Below, in pieces: positions 46,380 through 58,012 of a stretch of DNA of 64,000 bases. The stretch is taken from NCBI GenBank assembly GCA_950097015.1, contig CATNEN010000001.1, forward strand, positions 20,389,501 through 20,453,500. The letters run 5' to 3'. Within the stretch, counting starts at the first letter, position 1. Every line of letters starts with the position of its first letter. The notes below the pieces were generated by a model. The model was not told the origin of the DNA. It worked only from the letters and a program-made list of their open reading frames with translations, and did not search any database. The position numbers and the translations under genes are program-made. This stretch comes from Macrostomum hystrix. Taxonomy: Eukaryota; Platyhelminthes; Macrostomidae.

Positions 46380-46990
46380 AGCTGATTGCCTGGACATTGT
46401 CCTGGAATTATTGCAACCTGAGCATGACTGAAGCTGCCATTTGATTTGCAATTAAAGAGCTGAAGGGATTGGACTCATCCCTGTCCAAGCAGCTTGGCTA
46501 CAATGTAGACAGTTGCATCACTGTGCAAAGAAGCAGCATCACCATCTCCATGAATGTCCTATCACATGGTGGACAGACAGACAATCTCCAAGTTCAACAC
46601 TGCAAAGTCTTGATGCCAGAGAAGTAGAAACTGGGTGCCAATACCAGCAAAGATCCACAGGCAGCTGATTGCATGGAAATAGGAACTAACAAGGAGATTA
46701 CCAGCAGCACACCTTAGGCAACAATAGAGGAACAACTGCAACTGGCTGGCAGTCGGGCCAAGAAGTCCAGCTAGACTTCCAGCTGGGCTACAGGGCGGCA
46801 AGGGGAGATGCTATAGCTGCTGTACCAATCACTGACAATGACAATTCTAGCAACCAGTGTTGCAGCTGAGCATGCATTTTCCACTCTAGGCATCATCCTG
46901 ACAAAAGTGAGGTCCAAGCTGAGCAACACAACAGTCAACACTCTCCAAGCTTGCTCTGCTGAGAGCCCACTTGCTAACCAGATATATTAG
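46380..46990 (+). mobile_element. hAT transposase relic
   Basis: At 46838-46962 the plus strand codes LATSVAAEHAFSTLGIIL followed by TKVRSKLSNTTVNTLQA, the hAT C-terminal dimerisation signature (family form S.ERVFSTAG..L...R..L). Upstream the frame is broken by stops. No terminal repeats were found, so the borders are approximate. Confidence 0.6.
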
Positions 46991-49650
46991 CTTAGGTTGC
47001 TGACTGCCAAAATGTCAATTCCATGTAGTATAAGCAATTAATCTATGGCTTTTTGTGCTATTGCAACAACCACAATTCATGTATACTCACAAGTTTTACA
47101 ATTGAGCTGCCACTTGCCAATTTCCATGCCACAGAAACAGTACAGTCGCAAATTTATACTACTGCTGTTGGTAGGCCTACTTGTGTTGCGTTGCATGAAT
47201 TAAATATATTGCACTGATAGTAAAAATGTGAGGATTTTACAAGGTAAAAATGGCCCAGGATAAATAAATTATAACAACTATAGGCCTAACCATTTAATCA
47301 ATGCAGAATATGATATATGCTAGAAAGTATAACCCTAAATGATGCTCAAATTAGTTAAGAAATTTTTTATTTGGACAATAGAAAGCTTCTTATAAATCTG
47401 TTTGTTCAATCCTGGGATTGGCCTGGGATCCTCAGATTGGGTCATATTTTGTCTGGGATCCCAGGTTTGTGCTAGGCTTATATCCGAGATTTTGGACCCC
47501 TAGTAGCCCTAGGCATAGAAAAAAAGGAAATGCTTATAATTCCCACGGATAAACAGAAAATTATCGGCATGGATCCATGTGGATAAAATTGAAATTATTG
47601 GCACAGGACTGTGGGAATAAGCTCTGCCAGAAAAAAACAATAACTATCTAATATTATCTATCTACTATCTACTATATAACTTATATAAACTGAATCAATC
47701 CTTTTTTATTTGATAAGCCTAAATGCTAGGCCAATGGGCAATGTAGGCTATGATAAATATGACAATAATATTACATTCAAGCTATGCTAGGCCCCCCCCT
47801 ACAGCTTCTGAATACATAATATATATATAGGGACCTAGTCATAGTCACTAGATAGACTCATGTTGAGCTATTTGGCTATATTAAAAATACAATAGGCCTA
47901 CCTTTTTACTAAAATTAGAAAAATCGGCTTTCATCACTCCTTACTCCCACACTTTATAAATATAGGACCAGACCAAATCCTATCTTCACTCCTCTATTAT
48001 CCCAATCCCCTTTAGGCTTTAAGTTCAAGGTGCAAGTGCAAGTTTGGGCTGAATACCTGGTCCTAGATAAGCCTACACTTGCCCTAGACCAGTGAGATAT
48101 ATAAAATTTAGGCTTTTTAGCAACAGCCTATAGCCAATACTATACTATTGCATAATAGATATAGCCCACCCACTAAATTGCTAGCTTAATGCCAGGCTTT
48201 TTAATGCCAAGAAAATAGAAATGCTATGGCTTTCCTCCTGTCCAGTGATTTATATCGCTACTTGCATAATCTTATGTACAATTGAATTAATCATTGAGAC
48301 AGATAAAGTAATACTTCGTAATAAAGCTTGTACAGCTTAATTCAGACTTGGTCACTTGGTCCTTGTTAAAATTATTTATTGACGTTTTTTCGGCTTTAAC
48401 TTTTGTTCACTGTAGCAGCTTAACAAATGAAAGCTTAAAATACCTAAATAAAATAAAAAATTACATAACAGCTTATATTATTTTAAATAGGCTTGTTACG
48501 TTTTAATAATACACTTAAAAAACAATGAGCATTGTTCATTAGGATGCCAAATTCAACTTCGATTCCCATGACCCTTTTTGTTCCCATTAAAATAAATATG
48601 GATAATTAAGGGTAAATATTTCAGTTTATTCTAAAGGTAGACTGTCCTGTATTAAATTTTTATGGTTATTTTGTCTATTTAAACCCGGTTTTCACTCTCA
48701 TTTAGTAATGAAGGTGATGGTTTTGTCGAATTCCTACGCTTGTATATAAATCTGATCAATTAAACGTTCGAATGTATTGATGCGAGGGATGGGTAGGGAA
48801 CAATATTTTGTACTAAGTTTTAGAGACTTCCATAAAACCAGGCGTAGGCCCAGGATATCAGAAGGAGTTTCTACTCTCTTATGACTAACTTAAATTCTAT
48901 ACTTTCTAAAGTATATTTAAGTGACAATTACTACTGCTTCTATACTATACTATACTATAGTATATAGTGTATAGTCTATAACTAAGGACTTACTACTTTC
49001 TTTTAGAGTAGAAATTATTTAGTGCAATTGGAAATCAAAGTTTATTGTTAGAAAATATTGTCGCTACATTTGAAAAAAATTGTTCGAAAGCCAGTTAGCT
49101 TCAGAATTATGTGTTAGTGTGAAACTTGTCATTTTATAACTTTAGTCTTTTTAGTTATTTTAATTTCAATTTAAAATTCTGCCTCAATTAGTAAAACTAA
49201 GTGAATATCGCAAGCTTAAGCAGTGACTGGCTATTGACTCATTCTGAATTGGTTGCAACCAGCTTTCATGTCTATAGAGCTACTGGAGGATTAAAGTGTA
49301 GCTGTCTGAAATAGTGTAGCTGATAAGACTCAGCTTAATTGAGTTGAAGTTGGTTTTGTGTTGTATGCTTTTCCTGGCAGTATAATACAAGCATACTTTC
49401 TAGGTTGGGAGGATAGTTTTAAACTAGACCCTAGTATTAAAATATTTAGGCCCTATCACATAGTATAGGAAATCCCATTTTGAAAGAAATTTCTCACTTT
49501 CATTATTTTAATAAATATTTAACTGAAAAGAAAAGAAAAAGCAAAAGAGCCTCTTTCTATTGTGTTTTGTTTAGCTTTTTACAAGTTTAACTCTAGACCA
49601 TTTGAACTGTGAATTTTAGAATTAGAATTTGTAGTAATTTGTTTTAAATT
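46991..49650. other. AT-rich spacer, no gene seen
   Basis: 2.7 kb without coding signal or tandem array. Scattered taggcct motifs (47.2-48.2 kb) and a tatactatagtatata palindrome near 48945 are the only structure I noticed. The TRPT1 promoter should lie at the right end. Confidence 0.4.
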
Positions 49651-49683
49651 CCAGCTTTAAAGCACCAGTTTTTTTCATGAATA

Positions 49684-52515
49684 ATGAATAATACAAAGGA
49701 GAAAGATGAGGACATCCTCAATAAACTGGAATGGTTTTTCAATGGCGGCTACAAGGAGACTGATATTCGAATGCTGCCAGGTATTGCAGTCATTACTGTC
49801 CACTTCTTATTTTGCATTGCTATGGCCCGTGTCTGAAAACGCTTGCTATTTTCTGTCGTTTAGAAAACTACTTCTTCATCGAGGAGATTCTGAAACTGGA
49901 CGAATTCTCAGGCTACTCCATCAGCGAGGTGCACAACGCCGTGCACTCGGATGGCAAGCTGCGCTTCAGCGTTCGCGGCTCCAAAATCCGGCTAAAACCG
50001 CCGGAACTCAATGTTAGTTGGCCCCAAATTCTAGTTTTTCTTGCATTGCTACTTACCAAGTAGTCTAGTTTGTACGCAAAAAGGCTGTGATTTTTTAAAC
50101 AAACCCTTTTTCGTGTGACTTTGTAGCCTAACCGTGAGACCTGGAGTTCAAATGTCAATTTTCATCAATCGATCAATGACCCATTAACATTTATTCCCAA
50201 AATTATCCCACCCACGTGAGTGCAGAAGGATCGCGACGTGATCATCAGCAAAAAGCTTGCCTGGATCCTTCGGCACGGCGCCGAGAAAGAGGGCTTCAAG
50301 TTTTCCGACGGCGGCTACCTCAACATGGACGAGATGCTCGCCCACAGCGAATTCGCCGACATCTCCGTCGACGACATTCGTCGGGTCATCGACGCCAACG
50401 ACAAGAAAAGATTTGAGATGCGGTCCGATCCAGACACTGGAAGGTTTCAGGTGTGCTGTTAACAATGACCAAACAGGCACAGGTGTTGTGGGACAATGAC
50501 CAAACAGACACAGGTGTTGTGGGACAATGACCAAACAGACACAGGTGTTGTGGGACAATGACCAAACAGACACAGGTGTTGTGGGACAATGACCCAACAG
50601 ACACAGGTGCTGTGAACAATGACCCAGCAGACACAGGTGTTTTGAATGGATTGCTAATCTAAGCAATTTCACGGCCCGCAGGTGCGTGCAACGCAGGGCC
50701 ACTCGATGAAGGTGGAGGGCATCGAGTTCACGGACGTGACACTGGCCAATGCTCACGAATTTCCCGTGGTTATTCACGGCACCTACATAAAGAACTGGCG
50801 CACCATCTGCCAGGACGGGCTGAAGACAATGGGCCGGACTCATATCCACTTTGCTCCTGGCGAAATCGGAGAGGATGGCGTCGTTTCTGGGATGCGCGGA
50901 TCGGCTGAAATCCTCATCTACCTGGACCTGGTGAAGGCTCTGAAAGGTGCAGCGATTGGTTATAAATTTAAATCGTGTTTCTCTCACTGTTCCATGATCT
51001 AAAAACACTGACAAAATTGGTTCATTCCGCAGACGGTATTAAATTCGTGCTGTCCAAGAACAAGGTCATCCTCTCTGAGGGCGACGCAACTGGCACAATT
51101 GCGCCAAAGTATTTCAAAGAGGTCTATCAGCGACGACCGCGTAAGTCCGCCCGACTTTTTCTAAAACTTTTGAGATCCCCAGGATTAGGATTCTACCATT
51201 CAAGATCCCCCGGATAGGGATTCTACCATTCTAGATCCCAATAAGGATTGGGATTCTACCATTCAAGATCCCCTGAATTAGGATTCTACCATTCTAGATC
51301 CCCAGGATTGGGATTCTACCATTCAAGATGCCCTGGATTAGGATTCTACCATTCAAGATCCCCAGGATTGGGATTCTACCATTCAAGGTCCCCTGGATTG
51401 GGATTCTACCATTCAAGATCACCTGGATTGGGATTCTACCATTCAAGATCCCCTGGATTGGGATTCTACCATTCAAAATCCCCAGGATTGGGATTCTACC
51501 ATTCTATATCCCAATCAGGATTAGGATTCTACCATTCAAGATCCCCAGGATTGGGATTCTACCATTCTAGATCCCAATCAGGATTAGGATTCTACCATTC
51601 AAGATCCCCAGGATTGGGATTCTACCATTCAAGGTCCCCTGGATTGGGATTCTACCATTCAAGATCCCCTGGATTAGGATTCTACCATTCAAGATCCCCT
51701 GGATTGGGATTCTACCATTCAAGATCCCCAGAATTGGGATTCTACCATTCTAGATCCCCTGAATTAGGATTCTACCATTCAAGATCCCCTGGATTGGGAT
51801 TCTACCATTCAAGATCCCCAGAATTGGGATTCTACCATTCTAGATCCCAATCAGGATTGGGATTCTACCATTCAAAATCCCCAGGATTGGGATTCTACCA
51901 TTCAAAATCCCCAGGATTGGGATTCTACCATTCAAGATCCCCAGAATTGGGTTTCTACCATTAAGATCCCCAGAATTGGGATTCTACCATTCAAGATCCC
52001 AAGAATTGGGATTCTACCATTCAAGATCCCCTGGATTGGGATTCTTCATTATAAGATCCTCAGGATTGGGATTCTTCATTACAAGATCCTCAGGATTGGG
52101 ATTCTTCATTACAAGATCCTCAGGATTGCGATTCTTCATTACAAGATCCTCAGGATTGAGATTCTTCATTACAAGATCCTCAGGATTGGGATTCTTCATT
52201 ATAAGATCCTCAGGATTGGGATTCTTCATTACAAGATCCTCAGGATTGGGATTCTTCATTACAAGATCCTCAGGATTGGGATTCTTCATTACAAGATCCT
52301 TAGGATTGGGATTCTTTATTACAAGATCCTCAGGATTGGGATTCTACTACCAAAAACTCCGAGATAAGGATTTCCTATTACAATATCCCAAGGATTTAGG
52401 ATTCTTCGATCATTCAAAGTCCTTGGAATGAAATTGTGCTAATCATGTTGCTAATATTCACTATTCACAATGATTTTCAGGCGTTCTCATCAGCAAACAG
52501 GACAACAATGACTGA
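49684..52515 (+). CDS. TRPT1: tRNA 2'-phosphotransferase with an N-terminal La-motif-like domain
   Basis: Six exons: 49684-49780, 49864-50012, 50226-50450, 50682-50946, 51033-51140, 52481-52515; phases close to 292 aa. Residues 83-292 are Tpt1/KptA: KLAWILRHGAEKEGF (catalytic Arg-His), VRATQGHSMKVEGI, RTHIHFAPG and SGMRGSAEILIYLD, then APKYFKEVYQRRP. The enzyme moves the splice-junction 2'-phosphate of tRNA to NAD+. Residues 1-82 (LNKLEWFFNGGY, EEILKLDEFSGYSISEVHNA, GKLRFSVRGSKIRLKP) resemble the winged-helix La motif. The Tpt1 part has no ATG of its own near its exon start, which supports one fused product. A four-codon upstream ORF (ATG 49677) overlaps the chosen ATG. AATAAA motifs follow at about 52529 and 52587. 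The Tpt1 assignment is firm; the La-like domain is inferred. Confidence 0.9.
50451..50640. repeat. Minisatellite in TRPT1 intron 3, 31-bp unit, about 6 copies
   Basis: The unit contains acaatgaccaaacagacaca then ggtgttgtggg. It starts at the donor itself: exon end TTTCAG|gtgtgctg resembles the unit's acacag|gtgttgtg, as if the array grew from the 5' splice site. Confidence 0.92.
51172..52400. repeat. Minisatellite in TRPT1 intron 5, 30-bp unit, about 41 copies
   Basis: The left part uses attctaccattcaagatccc then ctggattggg; from about 52035 a second type, attcttcattacaagatcct then caggattggg, takes over. The array starts about 30 bases after the donor and fills most of the intron. Long plus-strand frames (GLGFYHSRSP) are by-products. 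Confidence 0.97.
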
Positions 52516-53940
52516 ATCGGCAGGCGTGAAATAAATGTAACCATTCGCTTATAAATTACTCGATTTTGTAAGGTGAAAGCTGTGTTGAAATAAAACGGCC
52601 TGATATTTATATACACGATAGTTGCTACTGCTAATTCTGTACCCTTCTGTTAATTTTAGGTTAGTTTATTTTCCATTTGTTTGTAGAAATATTTGTTGGA
52701 AGAGGAAAATAATTATAGCTATGCGTTTAATTAAATCTACATAGATTACGTACTATATTTAATATTTCTTTTATTTTATATTATTATTTTAGTTCAGCAA
52801 AACATCCATCGATACAATCCTTTTTTATACTGATGGTCCAGAGCCTCTTAATTTGATCAAGTCGAAAAATGGCAATTATCTCTCTAATTTGATTTCTAAT
52901 AAATTGTTCTCACGTGACTGTTCCACTGGGGTGGTGCTTTTTAACCCACTGCCAAGTCACGTGACTTTAGAGCGGTGGTTGATTGGCCCTTGGCTGATTG
53001 GTTGACTAGTTAAAATTCGAAGGTCAACCACCCACCACCCACCACCCACCACCCTCTTGCTAGTCACGTGACTACAGGCGGAAATAAATGTCTCTCTTAA
53101 ATGAGCGTAGAAGTCATGCATGGTTTATTTACTTAAGGTATTTGCTGCTACTTAAAGCATTGTTTTGTACAAAACTTTGTGTATCAATATACTGGTATTT
53201 TATGTCCTTTTAAAATATATGCTTTCAACCTGATATGTGGCCCTCTTAACCGTGTTTCTAACTGAGTGTTTTGTTGCTAAATGAGCTTTTGTTTTTCGTG
53301 GTTGCCTGCTATCGATGTGTTAATCCGCTGACGATATGTAGAGCACCAACTCCCTGTTAACTAAGTCTGCCCCTTAAATGCAACAATCATTTTCCACTAT
53401 TTATATATCAGGTGTCCTAAAACTCTTTTCGTATCATAGCTTCACAATTAATTTAGCAGAATAGTTGTTTTAATTGTTATTTCTTTTCTGTTTTTGTGTA
53501 CTTTAGTTTATTGCACGGCGCACTTTTGAAACATTTTTAAATTGTTTCGTCGTATTTTTTAACAATGTTTATGTTTTCGTGTGCTTCTTTGAAATGTAAT
53601 GTGTCCTTATAACTGGCAGTGCCTTTTAAATGTTATCCTAGCTATGTTATAGACGGTAAATTAGCCTGAAGCTGTTTCTGTAATTTTCAGCTTAACAAAG
53701 TTCTATTATTTACTATTCGCATATTTACTGCTTTCTTTATCAGGGTGCTGTTCATTGGCCTATTCTATTGTGTCTGTTATATGTGGAGTGAATTATTAAT
53801 GAGGTCAATATTCTTTGATTTACTTGCCCGATCGTAAATTATCGGATACCATTTTAGACAATTTTATCATTTGTTTATCTGACTACGTGCGAAAATGAGG
53901 TGTGATGGATGAGGGTTGATCCTCGAGCGATTAAAAATTG
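52516..53940. other. Spacer with a possible control region
   Basis: AT-rich, no gene seen. A short ccaccaccca tract lies at 53027-53054. The E-box and CCAAT cluster inside it is listed separately. Confidence 0.4.
52910..53072. promoter_or_regulatory. Cluster of CACGTG palindromes and CCAAT boxes
   Basis: TCACGTGAC at 52910-52918 and the full palindrome GTCACGTGAC at 52956-52965 and 53063-53072, with two inverted CCAAT boxes (gattggcc, gattggtt) near 52980-53002. GTCACGTGAC is the preferred site of MiT/TFE-type bHLH-zip factors (CLEAR element). No downstream gene is visible, so the target is unknown. Confidence 0.35.
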
Positions 53941-54250
53941 GGTTGGGTTGGCTTGAGGTTTTTACCCTACAGGGTGTGAAATTTGGGGTGGTGGCTTGAG
54001 GTTTTTACCCTACAGGGTGTGAGATTTGGGGTGGTGGCTTGAGGTTTTTTACCCTACATGGTGTGACATTTGGGGTGGTGGCTTGAGGTTTTTACCCTAC
54101 AGGGTGTGAAATTTGGGGTGGTGGCTTGAGGTTTTTTACCCTACAGGGTGTGAAATTTGGGGTGGTGGCTTGAGGTTTTTACCCTACAGGGTGTAAAATT
54201 TGGGGTGGTGGCTTGAGGTTTTTACCCTACAGGGTGTGAAAATTGGGGTG
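53941..54250. repeat. Minisatellite, 43-bp unit, about 7 copies
   Basis: The unit contains ggcttgaggtttttacccta then cagggtgtgaaatttgggg. Lengths alternate between 43 and 44 bp by one T. Confidence 0.95.
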
Positions 54251-54989
54251 GTGGTAAAGTGTGCGATAATTGATGGCTTATAAGTTTTAAGCATGTTGAG
54301 TGTGAGAAGGAGTTGTAAGCCAGTATTTAATTAGAAATACTTTATAGTACGTATATACGATCGAGCAATAAAACATCTTCGTGGTCAAGCTAGCAGTCAT
54401 TCTAACTGAGATTGTTTACTATATGAAAATAATTTTGAAGGTTTTTTGTGTTCTATTAAAAAATCATCAGTCTCAGTTCGAGTGTCCTCGTTGTTTTTCT
54501 AAATTGTAACATTCGATCTTAAAAGATTTCCTTTCTATTATTCTTATTCCTTGTTCTATTATTTCCTTTATTAAGAAACAAATATTTTAGTATTTACTGA
54601 GATTTTGACATTTATTGTTAATTTTTTTAATTTTTCTATGAGCGCTAGGTAGAAACGTAAACTATAAATCAAAATAAACGATGCTGTGATTGACAAGGGC
54701 ACCACAAAATAGACTGTGTTTAAGATAGGGCTCTACTAAAAAGTAAACGACTTGCGAACTAGATGTTATTTTATTTGCTTGAAATTTCCTACAGACAGTG
54801 GAATCGTAGGTTAACAAGCGAAGTTTTAAACTATAAGACGTGCGGTATACTATTTAATGTGGTAAATCATGAATGAATTATGCTATTTATGGTTTTGAGT
54901 TGCTTTTGAGTTCTAATAATTCGGCCAGTCAACGAGTACACACGACGTGTGATCTTCTCAAGGACGTGCGGTCTAAAAAATTTGAAAGC
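54251..54989. other. Spacer, no gene seen
   Basis: AT-rich 3' flank of the NIPSNAP-like copy on the minus strand. Confidence 0.4.
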
Positions 54990-55213
54990 TCATTGCCGAA
55001 GAAGCCATTTATTCCAAGGCAGAGGCGCCAGAAGTTTGGTGTTCACGCAGGTGTTGGCTGTGTCAAAGCCGTCCGGATTGGTCAAGAACTCGTCCGGGTG
55101 GGCGGCGGACTCCAGCACGAAGACTGAACCGGTGTCGGATGGTAGTTGGGCTTCATTAAAATTGATATTAATGAATTTTTTCATGCTCCTCTAGAAGTAG
55201 CTGCTAGGGAAAG

Positions 55214-56268
55214 TACCGTCAGAGAGGACACAAGGTATCGTCAGAGAGGATACGAGGTATCGTCAAAGAGGATACGAGGTATCGTCAGAGAGAACACAGG
55301 GTGTTGTCAAAGAGAGGACACAATGTACGCTCGTATCGTCAAAGAGATGACACAAGGAATCGTCGAAGACAGGAGACAATGCATATCGTCAGAGAGAGGA
55401 CACAAGGTATCGTCAAAGAGAGGAGACAAGGTATCTTCAAAGAGAGGACACAAGGTATCGTCAAAGAGGACACAAGGTATCGTCAAAGAGGACACAAGGT
55501 ATCGTCAGCGATTACATAAGGTATCTTCGGAGAGAACACAAATACAGAGAGGACACAATGTATCGTCAGAGAGAGGACACAAAGTATCGTCAGAGAGAGG
55601 ACACAATGTATCGTCAGAGAGAGGACACAATGTATCGTCAGAGAGAGGACACAAAGTATCGTCAGAGAGAGGACACAATGTATCGTCAGAGAGAGGACAC
55701 AAAGTATCGTCAGAGAGAGGACACAATCTATCGTCAGAGAGAGGACACAAAGTATCGTCAGAGAGAGGACACAATGTATCGTCAGAGAGAGGACACAAAG
55801 TATCGTCAGAGAGAGGACACGAAGTATCGTCAGAGAGAGGACACAATGTATCGTCAAAGAGAGGACACAATCTATCGTCAGAGAGAGGACACAATGTATC
55901 GTCAGAGAGAGGACACAAAGTATCGTCAGAGAGAGGACACGAAGTATCGTCAGAGAGAGGACACAAAGTATCGTCAGAGAGAGGACACGAAGTATCGTCA
56001 GAGAGAGGACACAATGTATCGTCAAAGAGAGGACACAATCTATCGTCAGAGAGAGGACACAATGTATCGTCAGAGAGAGGACACAAAGTATCGTCAGAGA
56101 GAGGACACGAAGTATCGTCAGAGAGAGGACACAAAGTATCGTCAGAGAGAGGACACAATGTATCGTCAGAGAGAGGACACAAAGTATCGTCAGAGAGAGG
56201 ACACAAAGTATCGTCAGAGAGAGGACACAAAGTATCGTCAAAGAGAGGACACTAGTAATAATCGTCAG
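55214..56268. repeat. Minisatellite in the NIPSNAP-like intron, 22-bp unit, about 47 copies
   Basis: The unit is agagaggacacaaagtatcg plus tc, with aatg and gaag variants. Blocks of variants recur (about 55800-55900 and 55980-56080). Frames are open on both strands (YRQREDTK, CPLSDDTL). Confidence 0.97.
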
Positions 56269-57023
56269 AGAAGACACAATACATTATCAGATGGAGGCGA
56301 TACTCACACTGCTTGGTGTCGCCAATAACAGTCTGAAAGGCCGCTTTGAATCCTGGCCGCTTCATCTTAATGCTCAAGCTATCTTTGATGTTCTTGGCGA
56401 AGTTGAGCCCATTCACTGAATCGTACTGCACTGTTGTTAGCTTGTAAAGTTCTGAAATAGAAAATCTAGTAACTTGAGTCCCTTACTGAGCTCTAAATTT
56501 TTAGTAGATCACTGTCAGTCCTCACTGCAATGTCCCCCACCTTGATCCGTCAGGACGCCGCTTAAGTCGCCGCGACAGCATTGGCAGAGCCAGTTGTCCA
56601 TCTTCTGAAACATTGGATTGACCTGGCTGATCGGGATTGGCCAGCATCTCCGCTCTGACGGCCTGGCGATGACTGAGAGTCTGTGGAAGATTGCAAAGTT
56701 TCATTTCAGGGATTGTACTTTAGCTGAGAAATCTTTTGATAGAAAAGACACCTGACACTGTTGGTTCAGGCCCAGTTGTATTGCCTGGCCCTGCTAAATA
56801 CTGTTAATCCATGAACCTCAGCGTATCGGTACCTAAGCAAAACCTCACCGGAGGTCGTCTGGTAGCGAAAAGGGCGTCTCCTCTGTCACCCGCTTCATCC
56901 GATCGGACCGATGCACATTGCACTATGTCAAGTATCTCCGTAGTGTATTTTTCGGCAAAAACAAGCCTCCTTAACATTTTCTAAGAAATGCATTGCTGAC
57001 ACGCACCCAACAAGCTTCTACCC

Positions 57024-57309
57024 CAGGGGTCGGCAATCTTATTAGCGTGCGGGCCACGGAGAGAACCTAAAATACGACAGCGGGCCGGATTAACTGTAGA
57101 AATATGAGAAAGGGGTGAGATGAGACATGGGATAGATGAGACAGAAGAGATGAGACGGGAGACGGGAGACACGGGAGAGATGAGACTCTCCATCTCCAGA
57201 TGAGAGAGAGATGAGACAGCATACTATAGGTGTCGGAAGGGGCAACGCGCCGGATTTGGGAGCTTCGAGGGCCGCATCTGGCCCGCGAGTCGGAGTTTGC
57301 CAACCTTTG
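57024..57309. mobile_element. Non-autonomous hAT-type element
   Basis: Left end caggggtcggcaatctt and, read in reverse complement, right end caaaggttggcaaactcc form terminal inverted repeats; the internal gcgggcc and ggcccgcgag next to them are typical of the GGGGTCGGCAA group of hAT repeats. The flanks (gcttctac and taatctac) suggest a decayed 8-bp target duplication. The centre is gagatgagac simple repeat. It lies in the intron between exons a and b of the NIPSNAP-like copy. Confidence 0.65.
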
Positions 57310-57659
57310 TAATCTACCCCAACTCACGCTGGTACCCACGATTTGACACTTTGGAGAGTCAATTTAAGATTTAAAATTTAAGCTTCAACCTCTGTTGTTG
57401 CTATTCTGTACAATCTTCTATACTGTACAGTACTGCAGAACTTTTTTGTACAATTCGAATAACTTTGAAATACGTTCAGACAACGAGTCTTACCATACTC
57501 CCAGATGTGCAGCACGTGGTTGATAGCTCCGAGTTCAGTAATCTAGAAACCAACCAATCTAGATTTCGTAACCCTCCGAGGCAGGTACTGATTAGTCAAC
57601 TCCTTGTAGCGGCCGACATCCTGGGATGCGATAGTAGCGGAACTCGTACAGTTTGTCTC

Positions 57660-58012
57660 TGCTGCTATGCCTATTTCTTTAAAGATTTCAATTTGTTCCG
57701 CATAATTTCAACGCAATCCAAGTTAACTATATTTTCTCTCCGCCTCTCTCTACCCCAGCAATGTCTCAATGTCTGCTTCTCATTGAAGAGGGACATATAC
57801 GCTTGAGGCGTATGAATGCGAAGAAAGTAAGGGCAGATGGGAGAGTGGTGAGTAAGTGCAGAGGGACTGTGAACCAACCCACTGTACATTGCAAATGTGA
57901 CTGCCGAGCCTCACTGCTTGTGTAGAGCTGACAAAGCGGTACCTCTCTCCCTTGGAGGCCCGTTTCCATGGTGACAGGTCGCAAAGTGTTTGCTCATCCT
58001 CAGTTAGACACA
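57660..58012. other. No gene seen
   Basis: Short ORFs on both strands without recognisable domains. Confidence 0.35.

Larger units (their letters stand above)
54990..57658 (-). pseudogene. NIPSNAP-family gene copy with disabling lesions
   Basis: Four exons can be traced on the minus strand. Exon a, 57658-57494, gives KLYEFRYYRI, then after a frame change QDVGRYKELTNQYLP, SRLVGF, a TAG (57545-57543) where the family has Trp, and ITELGAINHVLHIWEYG. Exon b, 56680-56541, gives TLSHRQAVRAEMLANPD in one frame and VNPMFQKMDNWLCQ in another. Exon c, 56451-56308, gives ELYKLTTVQYDSVNGLNFAK. Exon d, 55150-54990, gives SVFVLESAAHPDEFL to a TGA. The order matches NIPSNAP3-type proteins (VYEL...LTNEY...LVGYW...VHIWKY...HRxxVR), mitochondrial-associated proteins with two dimeric alpha/beta-barrel-like domains. 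Splice sites are intact but exons a and b carry at least two frameshifts and a stop. It is a pseudogene, unless these are assembly errors. Any 5' exons lie further right. Confidence 0.65.

Noticed and set aside
50184-51014. 276-residue minus-strand frame over TRPT1
   Set aside because: Antisense to TRPT1 exons and its intronic repeat; the plus strand holds the conserved enzyme motifs.
55146-56328. Long SSERGHKV and YRQREDTK frames
   Set aside because: Minisatellite shadows inside the NIPSNAP-like intron.
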